Shown: one piece after another, positions 25,919 through 33,950 of the stretch | Layout: every line of letters starts with the position of its first letter | Position numbering within the stretch: the stretch's first letter is position 1 | Assembly: GCA_002315765.1 (NCBI GenBank) | Contig: DCIE01000020.1 | Span: 1 to 36,173 of the forward strand | DNA length: 36,173 bases | Direction: 5' to 3' | Origin: Ruminococcaceae bacterium UBA1734 | Lineage (GTDB): Bacteria > Bacillota > Clostridia > Oscillospirales > Acutalibacteraceae | Translations under genes and position numbers: made by a program | The notes under the pieces: model-generated | What the model was told of the DNA's origin: nothing | Database searches by the model: none | The model's input: the letters and a program-made list of their open reading frames with translations, nothing else

Positions 25919-26386
25919 TTGGGTTTAATAAACAGTATTATTAAAACATTTTTAATATCTATGGTGCCGGTTATTGAGCTTAGAGGTGCAATCCCCATTG
26001 CATACGGTACATATAAACTTAGCATAGTTCTTTCGGCAGTTGTGTCGATTTTAGGAAATTTGTTGCCGGTGCCGTTTATAATTATTTTCATAAGAAAAAT
26101 ATTCAGTTTGTTACGGAAGTATATACCGAAATTGGACGGAGTAATAACAAAACTTGAAAAAAGAGCCGAGAGCAAGTCGGATGTTGTTATGAAATATGCT
26201 TTTTGGGGACTTTTTATTCTGGTGGCAATACCGCTTCCGGGAACAGGTGCTTGGACAGGTGCGTTGGTTGCCGCTATGCTTGATATGAGGCTTAAAAAGG
26301 CTTTTCCTGCCATAGCAATGGGCGTTGCAGCTGCCGGAATTATTGTGTCTTTAGTTACTGTCGGTGCTGATTTTTTGATTTTTTAG
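25919..26386 (+). CDS. COG2426-type 'small multidrug export' membrane protein
   Basis: The 155-residue protein starts at TTG 25919 with AAGGAG about 8 bases upstream, 11 bases after the previous gene. It is very hydrophobic, with about four membrane segments, and has the family landmarks VIELRGAIPIAYG, LGNLLPVPFIIIF and PLPGTGAWTGALVAAM. The family name comes from sequence grouping; transport of drugs has not been shown for most members. The glycine/proline-rich re-entrant-like motifs resemble DedA-type membrane proteins. Probably in one transcript with thiI and the gene before it. Confidence 0.85.
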   Translation: MGLINSIIKTFLISMVPVIELRGAIPIAYGTYKLSIVLSAVVSILGNLLPVPFIIIFIRKIFSLLRKYIPKLDGVITKLEKRAESKSDVVMKYAFWGLFILVAIPLPGTGAWTGALVAAMLDMRLKKAFPAIAMGVAAAGIIVSLVTVGADFLIF

Positions 26387-26416
26387 GGGTTTTTTGAAAA
26401 AAATGAAAAAAAACAC

Positions 26417-26445
26417 TTGCTTTTTTTAGGGTTATTTGATATAAT
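26417..26445 (+). promoter_or_regulatory. Sigma-A promoter for rpmB
   Basis: TTGCTT (26417-26422) and TATAAT (26440-26445) have a 17-base spacer, and AAGGAGGTG precedes the start codon. Confidence 0.75.
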
Positions 26446-26493
26446 ACATTTTGCTATCGTATATAAATGGATTGATTTAAGGAGGTGCAGACC

Positions 26494-26682
26494 ATGGCTA
26501 AATGTGATATCTGCAATAAGGAAATTACTTTCGGGATTAAGGTATCCCACTCACACAGACGTTCCAACAGAACTTGGAAGCCAAATGTAAAAAAGGTTAA
26601 GGCTATCGTTAACGGCTCTCCGCGTCGTATTAACGTTTGCACCCGTTGCTTGCGTTCCGGAAAGGTTACAAGAGCAATCTGA
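26494..26682 (+). CDS. rpmB: 50S ribosomal protein L28
   Basis: The ATG at 26494 (AAGGAGGTG upstream) gives 62 residues beginning MAKCDICNKEITFG. The L28 core HSHRRSNRTWKPNVKKV is present. Two cysteine pairs, CDIC and CTRC, show this is the zinc-binding (C+) paralogue type. A monocistronic unit with its own strong promoter and terminator is usual for this gene. Confidence 0.95.
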   Translation: MAKCDICNKEITFGIKVSHSHRRSNRTWKPNVKKVKAIVNGSPRRINVCTRCLRSGKVTRAI

Positions 26683-26704
26683 TTTATTTTAATTTGTGTG
26701 AACT

Positions 26705-26742
26705 TCTCGGGCAGCCTTTCGGCTACTCGAGATTTTTCTTTT
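26705..26742 (+). terminator. Terminator after rpmB
   Basis: Arms TCTCGGGCAGCC and GGCTACTCGAGA pair around a TTTC loop, with two mismatches, followed by a T-rich run. Confidence 0.8.
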
Positions 26743-26755
26743 TAGAGGTTATTTT

Positions 26756-27418
26756 ATGATTAAAGCAGTTTTATTCGATTTAGACGGGACCTTGGTTAAT
26801 TCTCTTATCGACCTGGCAAACGGAGTAAACGAGGCGCTTAAAGCAAACGGTTTTCCCGCCCACGATGTAGAAAAATACAAATATTTTGTAGGGGACGGCA
26901 TAAGAAAAACTATAGAACGCGCATTGCCGGAGGAAAATAGGGATAACGAAACCGTAACTGATACGGTAGGCAAATTTAACGGTTATTATTCGGTACACTA
27001 TGCCGATAATACCTATCCTTATGATGGTGTACCGGAACTTGTAGCAGAGCTTAATAAAAGGGGATATAAATTAGCCGTTGTTACCAACAAGGACCAAGAT
27101 ATGGCAGAAAAGGTCGTAACCGATGCCTACGGCGGTGCTTTCAAACTTATTTTCGGTAAAAGAGAAGGACTTTTACCGAAACCGGACCCCACTGCGGCAA
27201 TACTGACTATGGAAAGCCTTGGTGTTAAGCCCTGCGAATGTGTTTTTTTAGGTGATTCCGGTGTAGATATTTTAACCGGCTTTAACAGTGGTGCCTACCC
27301 TGTGGGAGAACTTTGGGGATACCGAGAGGCAGAGGAACTTAAGAAAAACGGTGCTGAAAAAATCATAGAAAAACCTATGGAACTTATAGAAATTATCGAG
27401 GAACTAAATGAACAATAA
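26756..27418 (+). CDS. HAD-superfamily phosphatase (phosphoglycolate phosphatase-like)
   Basis: The 220-residue protein has all four HAD motifs: DLDGTLVNS (nucleophile at about D8), VTNK (second motif), KPDP lysine, and GDSGVDI with acidic metal ligands. A helical cap lies between motifs I and II, the arrangement of phosphoglycolate phosphatase and PGMB/Gph-type enzymes. Substrate cannot be fixed from sequence. It overlaps the downstream MFS gene by 11 bases, so the two are co-translated. Confidence 0.88.
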   Translation: MIKAVLFDLDGTLVNSLIDLANGVNEALKANGFPAHDVEKYKYFVGDGIRKTIERALPEENRDNETVTDTVGKFNGYYSVHYADNTYPYDGVPELVAELNKRGYKLAVVTNKDQDMAEKVVTDAYGGAFKLIFGKREGLLPKPDPTAAILTMESLGVKPCECVFLGDSGVDILTGFNSGAYPVGELWGYREAEELKKNGAEKIIEKPMELIEIIEELNEQ

Positions 27419-28574
27419 GTATAAGAAAACAAAATTGGCGTGTTATGGCGGATACACCGTTCAGGCCGTAATTAATAACTTTTTACCCATACTTTTTGTT
27501 ATTTTTAAGAAAGAGTATAACCTTTCTTATGAGAGCTTGGGCAGACTTATTTTCATCAACTTTTTTGTCCAAATATTTGCCGATATGACAACCCCTTTTA
27601 TTGTAAAAAGGATAGGATTTAAGAAATCGGCGGTGCTTTGTCAGGGATTGGCGGCATTAGGACTGGTGTTACTTGCCGTTCTCACAGGTGTTATTAGCAA
27701 TACATACTTGGGTATTGTGATTGCCGTGGTGTTTTATGCCTTCGGAAGCGGTATTGTCGAGGTTGTAATAAGCCCTATTATGGAGTATTTGCCTACCGAA
27801 AACAAGGCAGGGAATATGGCGGTGCTTCATTCCTTTTATTGTTGGGGACAAAGCTTTACCATACTTGTAACCACCCTTATTGTTAAACTTTCGGGATACG
27901 AAATGTGGCGACTTGTTCCCCTTGTTTGGGCGGTTATACCTTTGCTTAATATGTTTTTCTTTGCTACCGTTCCGGTGGTTGAGCCTAAATCTACGGCGGA
28001 AGAAAAAAAGAAAAATTTGTTTGCTGACAAAAAATTCTACTATCTAATCCTTTTTATGATTGCTTCGGGTGCATCGGAGATTGCTATGAGCCAATGGGCA
28101 TCAATCTTCGCCCAAAACGGTCTTAAAATATCCAAATTCCAAGGCGACCTTTTAGGACCTTGCGCTTTCGGAATATTTATGGGCATAGGACGAGTTTTGT
28201 ACGCAAAGTTTTCGGATAGAATACCGTATCTTAAGATTATGACAATTTGCAGTGCTTTTACGGCAGTTTGTTATTTTGTCGTAGGTTTTACGGGAAATCC
28301 GGTTATTTCCCTGACGGCCTGTGCTTTATGCGGAATAACGGTTAGTATGTTTTGGCCGGGAACATTATCATTTGCAGTAAAAACCTTTCCCATGGGCGGA
28401 ACATTAATGTTCAGTGTTTTGGCACTTTCGGGCGACCTCGGTTGCTCGTCAGGACCGTGGCTTCTTGGGATTATTGCAGACAAAACCGGTCTTAACAGCG
28501 GATTTACGGTTTGCGCAGTGTTCCCATTGGTGATTGTTTTGGTTGCATTTTTGTTTTCAAAAGAAAAGAATTGA
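27408..28574 (+). CDS. Major facilitator superfamily transporter
   Basis: The 388 residues are hydrophobic with about 12 membrane helices. The first loop FVKRIGFKKSAVLCQGL matches the usual loop 2-3 position. The resemblance is to the FucP/NagP-type sugar permease group, with 'GSGIVEVVISPIMEYLP' and 'HSFYCWGQSF' in the expected places. The transported molecule is unknown. Translation begins within the end of the HAD gene, which suggests the phosphatase acts on the imported compound. Confidence 0.85.
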   Translation: MNNKYKKTKLACYGGYTVQAVINNFLPILFVIFKKEYNLSYESLGRLIFINFFVQIFADMTTPFIVKRIGFKKSAVLCQGLAALGLVLLAVLTGVISNTYLGIVIAVVFYAFGSGIVEVVISPIMEYLPTENKAGNMAVLHSFYCWGQSFTILVTTLIVKLSGYEMWRLVPLVWAVIPLLNMFFFATVPVVEPKSTAEEKKKNLFADKKFYYLILFMIASGASEIAMSQWASIFAQNGLKISKFQGDLLGPCAFGIFMGIGRVLYAKFSDRIPYLKIMTICSAFTAVCYFVVGFTGNPVISLTACALCGITVSMFWPGTLSFAVKTFPMGGTLMFSVLALSGDLGCSSGPWLLGIIADKTGLNSGFTVCAVFPLVIVLVAFLFSKEKN

Positions 28575-28599
28575 AAAATTCCGAAAAATGTATTAGAAT
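28571..28599 (+). promoter_or_regulatory. Sigma-A promoter for the dCMP deaminase gene
   Basis: TTGAAA (28571-28576) overlaps the MFS stop codon, and TAGAAT (28594-28599) follows after 17 bases. GAGGT lies before the start codon at 28625. Confidence 0.65.
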
Positions 28600-28624
28600 A
28601 AAAGAAAAAATCGTGAGGTAGGCT

Positions 28625-29104
28625 ATGAAAAGAACTGATTATCTTTCTTGGGATGAGTATTTTATGGGGATAGCAATTTTATCCTCAATGCGTAGCAAGG
28701 ACCCTTCTACACAGGTTGGTGCTTGTATAGTGGACTCGGATAAAAAAATTCTTTCAATGGGATATAACGGAATGCCAAGGTGCTGTAGTGATGATGAGTA
28801 CCCATGGGATAGAGAGGGCAATCCCCTTGATTCAAAGTACCTTTTCGTTTGCCATGCCGAGCTTAATGCCATATTAAACTGTCATGGCGGTTCGGTTAAA
28901 GACGCCGTTTGCTATACTACACTTTTTCCCTGCAACGAATGTGCAAAGGCAATTATTCAGTCGGGAATAAGCGAAATCGTATATCTAAGCGATAAATACA
29001 GTGAGACCGACTCCACCGTAGCCTCAAAGAGAATGTTCGACAGTGCCGGTGTAAAATATCGTCCGTTTGATATGTCGGGAAAAGAAATAAAATTCGGATT
29101 ATAA
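28625..29104 (+). CDS. Deoxycytidylate (dCMP) deaminase
   Basis: Converts dCMP to dUMP for thymidylate synthesis. The 159 residues carry the zinc motif HAELNAILN and PCNEC, with the dCMP-deaminase pattern SKDPSTQVGACIVD and GYNGMPRCCSDDEYPW in the N-terminal half. It is the protein called ComEB in Bacillus, although here it is not near comEA or comEC. Together with dut in this window it would provide two routes to dUMP. Confidence 0.93.
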   Translation: MKRTDYLSWDEYFMGIAILSSMRSKDPSTQVGACIVDSDKKILSMGYNGMPRCCSDDEYPWDREGNPLDSKYLFVCHAELNAILNCHGGSVKDAVCYTTLFPCNECAKAIIQSGISEIVYLSDKYSETDSTVASKRMFDSAGVKYRPFDMSGKEIKFGL

Positions 29105-29116
29105 TAGTTTAGAGCA

Positions 29117-29157
29117 AAAAGAAAAAGGTGGTCTTTCGACCACCTTTTTTCTTTTTT
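29117..29157. terminator. Bidirectional terminator between the dCMP deaminase and ferredoxin genes
   Basis: GGTGGTC and GACCACC pair around TTTC (about 29127-29144), flanked by A-rich and T-rich arms, so it can work in both directions. Confidence 0.88.
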
Positions 29158-29164
29158 TAAGTAA

Positions 29165-29335
29165 TTAGCCTTCTGAAATAGCCTCAACAGGACAACCTGC
29201 TGCACAAGCACCGCAATCGCAGCACTTTTCAGGGTCAATTTCAAAATGAGAATCACCCTCGGCAATAGCCTCGCAAGGGCAACCGGCAGCGCAAGCGCCA
29301 CAGCTGATACAATCATCGGAAATTTTGTAAGCCAT
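29165..29335 (-). CDS. 2[4Fe-4S] ferredoxin
   Basis: The 56-residue protein begins MAYKISDDCISCGACAAGCP and has a second CxxCxxCxxxCP set in its C-terminal half, enough for two [4Fe-4S] clusters. GGAGGTG lies 6 bases before the ATG at 29335. Such ferredoxins move low-potential electrons between pyruvate:ferredoxin oxidoreductase, hydrogenases and other partners in anaerobes. It is the last gene of the minus-strand block, 94 bases after ricT. Confidence 0.95.
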   Translation of the reverse strand: MAYKISDDCISCGACAAGCPCEAIAEGDSHFEIDPEKCCDCGACAAGCPVEAISEG

Positions 29336-29364
29336 CTAAAACACCTCCATAGATTGATTATATA

Positions 29365-29380
29365 AAAAGATAAATCTTTT
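29365..29380. repeat. Short perfect inverted repeat upstream of the ferredoxin gene
   Basis: AAAAGAT (29365-29371) and ATCTTTT (29374-29380) are separated by two bases. Read on the minus strand it lies just upstream of a TATAAT-like element (29362-29357), so it could be an operator, but no regulator is identified. Confidence 0.4.
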
Positions 29381-29429
29381 CATTAGTAGTATTTTAACAA
29401 TAAAACAACTAAAAAGCAAGAGGAAATAT

Positions 29430-30266
29430 TTATTTTTCTTCTTTTTCGGACTTTTTCTTACCGGATAGAATTTTTACATCTTTACGGTTTATCTTGTATG
29501 GTATTCCTTCGCCGTTTTTCGGGTTGACAATCAGGTTGCCCGTAATCATATTAACATCCACAACGGTTCCCACACCGTCGGGCGTTTTTACGGTTGAGCC
29601 GAGAGACGGGGTTATTTTCATTAAATACTCATAGGAATCCTGCTCATATTTCAGACAGCACATAAGTCTTCCGCAACTACCCGAAATTTTTGTGGGGTTA
29701 AGTGAAAGACCTTGTTCCTTTGCCATCTTGATTGAAACCGGTTGAAAATCATCTAAAAACTGTTTGCAACAGTATGGATTTCCGCAAATTCCCAAACCGC
29801 CTAACATTCTTGCCTCATCACGAACACCGATTTGGCGAAGTTCGATTCTTGTGTGGAAAGCCGATGCCAAATCCTTAACCAAATCTCTGAAATCAACCCT
29901 GCCGTCAGCGGTAAAGAAAAATGTGATTTTTCCGCCGTCAAAGGAGTATTCCACATCAACAAGCTTCATTTGAAGGTCGTGGTCAACAATTTTTTGAGCA
30001 CATATCTCAAAAGCTTTCGGTTCTTTCTTTTTATTTTCTTTTGCCGATTTTAAATCGTCTTCGGTTGCAATTCTGATTACCCTTTTAAGCGGTTGAACGA
30101 CATTTTCGTCTTCGACCTCTTTAACACCTTGAAAAACAGTTCCCATAGCAGGACCGGCAGAGGTATCCACAATAACCGTGTCGCCTACATTAAGTTCACC
30201 GTTTAGCGGCTTGAAGTAATAACTTCTTCCGCCTTCGTTAAATTTAACTGAAACAACCTTTGTCAT
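29430..30266 (-). CDS. ricT: PSP1-domain protein RicT (YaaT)
   Basis: The 278 residues carry the PSP1 region with GICGNPYCCKQFLDDF and CGRLMCCLKYE, the cysteine-rich features of RicT. In Bacillus, RicT forms the Y-complex with RicA and RicF, carries [4Fe-4S] clusters and guides RNase Y processing of mRNAs. It is also linked to sporulation and biofilm phosphorelay. It lies 40 bases after holB, matching the common holB-ricT order. The lysine-rich C-terminus looks disordered. Confidence 0.92.
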   Translation of the reverse strand: MTKVVSVKFNEGGRSYYFKPLNGELNVGDTVIVDTSAGPAMGTVFQGVKEVEDENVVQPLKRVIRIATEDDLKSAKENKKKEPKAFEICAQKIVDHDLQMKLVDVEYSFDGGKITFFFTADGRVDFRDLVKDLASAFHTRIELRQIGVRDEARMLGGLGICGNPYCCKQFLDDFQPVSIKMAKEQGLSLNPTKISGSCGRLMCCLKYEQDSYEYLMKITPSLGSTVKTPDGVGTVVDVNMITGNLIVNPKNGEGIPYKINRKDVKILSGKKKSEKEEK

Positions 30267-30306
30267 ATAGTTTAAAATTCCTTTCGAACATTTAAGAAAT
30301 TAGTAT

Positions 30307-31122
30307 TTAATCTAAGAAACTTCTGAATCTGCAAATCGCCGCAGAAAAAAGAAGGGGCATATTAATGTTAGTGCGAATAAGTGAAATATATTCTTCACAT
30401 TGGTCATAAATTTTACTTAATGCCTTGGCACGATAATTCGAGATATTCCCGGACTTCATAGTTTCGGCGCAATTTTTTTGAATAGCCCTTAATAGTTTTT
30501 CGGATTTAAGACGGTCCTTTTCAAAAGACGATAGGATTTTCAAAGCCTCATATTCCTTGAAATCAAAAAGCAAATTAAGAATATTTTCCGCAACCGAGAA
30601 AAGTTCCTCGTCATTATTGTTTTCCTTGTCGGAGAGCTTTAAAATACTGCATCTTGAAATAATGGTTACAAGACTTAAAGCACGAGATGGAGTAAGAAGA
30701 ATGAAGACCACACTTGCCGGAGGTTCTTCCAATATTTTTAAAAGTGCATTTTGGGATTGCTCGTTCATTAAGTCGGCGTTTTCAATAATAAAAACCCTTT
30801 TTTGTGCCGAATGAGGCTTGATAAATGCATCGGCACGAAGTTTTCTTATTTGAGAAACCAAAATATTTTTCTTTCCGTCCTCAAGGCCTATATAGGAAAT
30901 ATCCACATTAGAGCCGTTTTCGCAAAGTTTGCACTGCCTACAATTACCACAGGGCTTTTCATCACTTTCACATACAACAGCACCGGCAATATAATTAGCA
31001 ACTGCCTTTCTTTCCTCAAAGCTACCGCCCTCAATTAAAAAAGAGTGGGGTATTCTTCCGCTTGAAATAATGCTTTCAAGGTTGGAAATAAGGGCATCGT
31101 TTCCCGAAATTCCGGGAATCAT
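30307..31122 (-). CDS. holB: DNA polymerase III, delta' subunit
   Basis: The clamp-loader subunit that helps load the sliding clamp. The 271-residue protein has the AAA+ fold landmarks: the zinc-cluster region CGNCRQCKLC, VFIIENADLMNEQSQNALLKILEEPP, and SRALSLVTIISRCSIL. The P-loop is replaced by LIEGGSFEER, which is expected because delta' does not hydrolyse ATP. It overlaps the trpS stop by 4 bases. Confidence 0.93.
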   Translation of the reverse strand: MIPGISGNDALISNLESIISSGRIPHSFLIEGGSFEERKAVANYIAGAVVCESDEKPCGNCRQCKLCENGSNVDISYIGLEDGKKNILVSQIRKLRADAFIKPHSAQKRVFIIENADLMNEQSQNALLKILEEPPASVVFILLTPSRALSLVTIISRCSILKLSDKENNNDEELFSVAENILNLLFDFKEYEALKILSSFEKDRLKSEKLLRAIQKNCAETMKSGNISNYRAKALSKIYDQCEEYISLIRTNINMPLLFSAAICRFRSFLD

Positions 31123-32120
31123 AAAACAAATCCTACCTTTTTCATAGCCTTAAAGTAGGTTTTTCTTGCAACCCTTTCGGCAGATTGAGCACCCTCTTTA
31201 AAGAGTCGTTCGAGTTCTGCCTTGTCGGAAATAAAGCGTTCGTAATTCGCCTTAATAGGTGCTAATTCGTCAGCGACAGCCTCGCCGACAGCAAGTTTAA
31301 AGTCGCCGTAGCCTTTGCCCTCAAATTCTTTTTCTATCTCACTGCTTGTTTTACCGGTAACAGCCGAGTAAATCGTAATAAGATTGGATACACCCTTTTT
31401 GTCTTCGCTAACTATAATTCTGTTGTCGCTGTCGGTTACGGCTCTCTTGAATTTACGGATAATTGTATCCTTATCATCAAGAATAGCCACCCAAGCGTTG
31501 GCATTTTCATCGGATTTTGACATTTTCTTTTCAGGGTCCTGCAGGGACATTACACGGGCGCCTGTTTTTGGAATGTATGCTTCGGGTATGGTGAAAACAT
31601 CACCGTAAATACGGTTAAATCTCTCGGCAATATCCCTTGCAATTTCAAGATGTTGTTTTTGGTCAGCACCAACCGGGACAAAATCCGGCTTGTATAACAA
31701 TATATCCGCCGCCATAAGTACGGGATAGGAGAAAAGTCCTACATTAACATTGTCAGCATGTTTTGCCGACTTATCCTTAAACTGAGTCATTCTTGACATT
31801 TCGCCGAATTGTGTATTGCAGGAAAGAAGCCAAGAAAGTGCAGTATGTTCGGGGACTTGGGACTGGATAAATAGGGTGCTTTTTTCCGGGTCAAGACCGA
31901 GAGCCAACATTATTGCATAGGTTGAATATATTTGAGAACGAAGTTTTGCAGGTTCCTGACGCACCGTAATGGCGTGAAGGTCGGCAACCGCAAAGGTGCA
32001 ATCAAACTCCTCTTGCATATTAACCCAGTTTTTAAGAGCACCCAAGTAGTTTCCCAGGGTAAGCATACCGCTTGGCTGAATACAACTTAAAACTTTCTTT
32101 TTCTCTGTTATTTCACTCAT
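31119..32120 (-). CDS. trpS: Tryptophanyl-tRNA synthetase
   Basis: Charges tRNA-Trp. The 333 residues hold the class I motifs PSGMLTLGNYLGA (the family's form of HIGH, near residue 20) and KKMSKSDENANAW (KMSKS). AGGTGAT precedes the ATG. It lies 25 bases after prfC and overlaps holB by 4 bases. No tryptophan T-box or attenuator is visible in that short gap. Confidence 0.96.
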   Translation of the reverse strand: MSEITEKKKVLSCIQPSGMLTLGNYLGALKNWVNMQEEFDCTFAVADLHAITVRQEPAKLRSQIYSTYAIMLALGLDPEKSTLFIQSQVPEHTALSWLLSCNTQFGEMSRMTQFKDKSAKHADNVNVGLFSYPVLMAADILLYKPDFVPVGADQKQHLEIARDIAERFNRIYGDVFTIPEAYIPKTGARVMSLQDPEKKMSKSDENANAWVAILDDKDTIIRKFKRAVTDSDNRIIVSEDKKGVSNLITIYSAVTGKTSSEIEKEFEGKGYGDFKLAVGEAVADELAPIKANYERFISDKAELERLFKEGAQSAERVARKTYFKAMKKVGFVL

Positions 32121-32145
32121 TTTGTATCACCTAAATTATATATTA

Positions 32146-33735
32146 TCAGTTGTTGCTGAAATCTTCAAGTAACAGTCCCTCGTTCTTTTCAAGCGCCCAG
32201 TTTATATTCCATTCGCCCGTAAAGATAAGAAGGTTATTGCCCTTAAAATCCTGAACCCATTTGGTATCTGAGGTTAGATTAAGATTTTTAACATCAATAT
32301 CGGTATTTCTAATCCAACGGATATATTGGAAGGGCAAATTATTTCGTATTACATCAACATTGTATTCGTTTTTAAGACGGTATTCAAGCACTTCAAACTG
32401 AAGCACACCTACAACACCCACGATAACCCTTTCCATTCCGGTGTCAGGCTCGTGGAATATCTGTATGGCACCCTCCTGAGCAATTTGCTCAACACCCTTA
32501 ACAAACTGCTTTCTTTTAAGACTGTCCACCTGTTCAATCATTGCGAAATGTTCAGGTGCAAAGGTGGGTATTCCTTCAAATTTAACCTTATTTTTTGTTT
32601 CGCAAACCGTGTCGCCGATGGAGAAAATTCCCGGGTCAAACACGCCGATAATATCTCCTGCATAGGCTTCGTTGATAATCTGACGGTCAGATGCCATAAG
32701 CTGTTGTGGTTGAGAAAGCCTCAGGGATTTTCCTCCCTGAACATGGAAATATTCTTTGTCTCTTTGGAATTTTCCCGAGCAAATTCTCATAAAGGTCATA
32801 CGGTCTCTGTGAGCCTTATTCATATTAGCCTGAATTTTAAAAACAAAGGCGGAAAAACTTTCGTCCGTAGGCTCAACCTTTCCTTCGGATGTATTTCTCG
32901 CAAGGGGAGGCAAGGTCATCTTAAGAAAGTTTTCAAGGAAAGGCTCAACGCCGAAATTGGTAAGAGCAGAACCGAAGAAAACAGGGGTAAGTTCACCCTT
33001 GTGTACCTTGTCTAAGTCAAAGTCAAAACTTGCACCGTCAAGGAGTTCGATTTGGTCTACAAGGTCTTTTCTCTGGTACTCTCCGATTAACTCGTCAAGC
33101 TTTTCCGTGTCGGTAATATCACACTCTATTGCACGGAGTTTTTCCTGACCTCTGTGAAATTCGTTAAAGGTCATAATTTGCTTTTTTGAACGGTCGTAAA
33201 CACCTTTAAAATCAGCGCCGCAACCGATAGGCCAGTTAATCGGGTATGTTCCGATACCGAATTCCTTTTCAAGCTCATCTAATAGCTCGAAAGGGTCTCT
33301 TGCTTCACGGTCTAATTTATTAATGAATGTGAAAATCGGAATATGTCGCCTTGCGGTAACCTTAAAAAGTTTTCTTGTTTGAGGCTCGATACCTTTAGCG
33401 GCGTCAATAACCATAACAACGCTGTCGGCAGCCATTAGCGTACGGTAGGTGTCCTCGGAGAAGTCTTGGTGTCCGGGAGTATCAAGAATGTTAATGCAAT
33501 ATCCCTCGTATTCAAACTGCATAACTGAGGATGTGATTGAAATACCTCTTTGTTTTTCAAGCTCCATCCAGTCTGAAACGGCGTGTTTTGCCGTAGCCTT
33601 GCCCTTAACCGAACCGGCAGTCTGAATAGCGCCTCCGTATAAAAGCAATTTTTCCGTAAGTGTCGTTTTACCGGCATCCGGGTGGGATATAATGGCAAAT
33701 GTTCTTCTTCTGTTTATTTCTTCCTTTAAAGCCAC
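32146..33735 (-). CDS. prfC: Peptide chain release factor 3 (RF3)
   Basis: A GTPase that removes RF1/RF2 from the ribosome after peptide release. The 529 residues start at a GTG with AAGGAG upstream. G motifs are SHPDAGKTTL, DTPGHQDF and NKLDREARD, followed by the RF3-specific domains (GVVGVLQFEVLEYRL). The length is normal. It is the first gene of the block prfC-trpS-holB-ricT-ferredoxin. Confidence 0.96.
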   Translation of the reverse strand: MALKEEINRRRTFAIISHPDAGKTTLTEKLLLYGGAIQTAGSVKGKATAKHAVSDWMELEKQRGISITSSVMQFEYEGYCINILDTPGHQDFSEDTYRTLMAADSVVMVIDAAKGIEPQTRKLFKVTARRHIPIFTFINKLDREARDPFELLDELEKEFGIGTYPINWPIGCGADFKGVYDRSKKQIMTFNEFHRGQEKLRAIECDITDTEKLDELIGEYQRKDLVDQIELLDGASFDFDLDKVHKGELTPVFFGSALTNFGVEPFLENFLKMTLPPLARNTSEGKVEPTDESFSAFVFKIQANMNKAHRDRMTFMRICSGKFQRDKEYFHVQGGKSLRLSQPQQLMASDRQIINEAYAGDIIGVFDPGIFSIGDTVCETKNKVKFEGIPTFAPEHFAMIEQVDSLKRKQFVKGVEQIAQEGAIQIFHEPDTGMERVIVGVVGVLQFEVLEYRLKNEYNVDVIRNNLPFQYIRWIRNTDIDVKNLNLTSDTKWVQDFKGNNLLIFTGEWNINWALEKNEGLLLEDFSNN

Positions 33736-33774
33736 AAAACTTGACTCCTTTTATCATAATTACATATTTATCTT

Positions 33775-33803
33775 ATAATACCATAAAATTAATCTTTTAT
33801 CAA
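33775..33803 (-). promoter_or_regulatory. Sigma-A promoter for prfC
   Basis: On the minus strand TTGATA (33803-33798) and TATTAT (33780-33775) have a 17-base spacer, 40 bases before the GTG start. Confidence 0.7.
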
Positions 33804-33866
33804 GAATTTTAAGAGCTGTAAATCGACAAAAATGAAAAAAATGAAAATTAAAGAAAAATAGGCATT

Positions 33867-33900
33867 TTCAATATTCGACTTATTGGCAGAAAATATTGAA
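33867..33900. repeat. 9-base inverted repeat overlapping the -35 of the LRR-protein promoter
   Basis: TTCAATATT (33867-33875) and AATATTGAA (33892-33900) are perfect complements 16 bases apart. The right arm covers five bases of the -35 box. It may be an operator; no regulator is identified. Confidence 0.45.
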
Positions 33901-33924
33901 TTATTTTAATTGTTATGATATAAT
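33896..33924 (+). promoter_or_regulatory. Sigma-A promoter for the secreted LRR protein
   Basis: TTGAAT (33896-33901) and TATAAT (33919-33924) have a 17-base spacer. AAGGAGG precedes the ATG at 33951. Confidence 0.75.
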
Positions 33925-33950
33925 TTGAATAATTTAAGGAGGAATAAGCT

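Noticed and set aside
31030..31060. Missing Walker A in holB as a sign of a broken gene
   Set aside because: The delta' subunit is known to lack a working ATP site in many bacteria; the frame is intact and the other family features are present.
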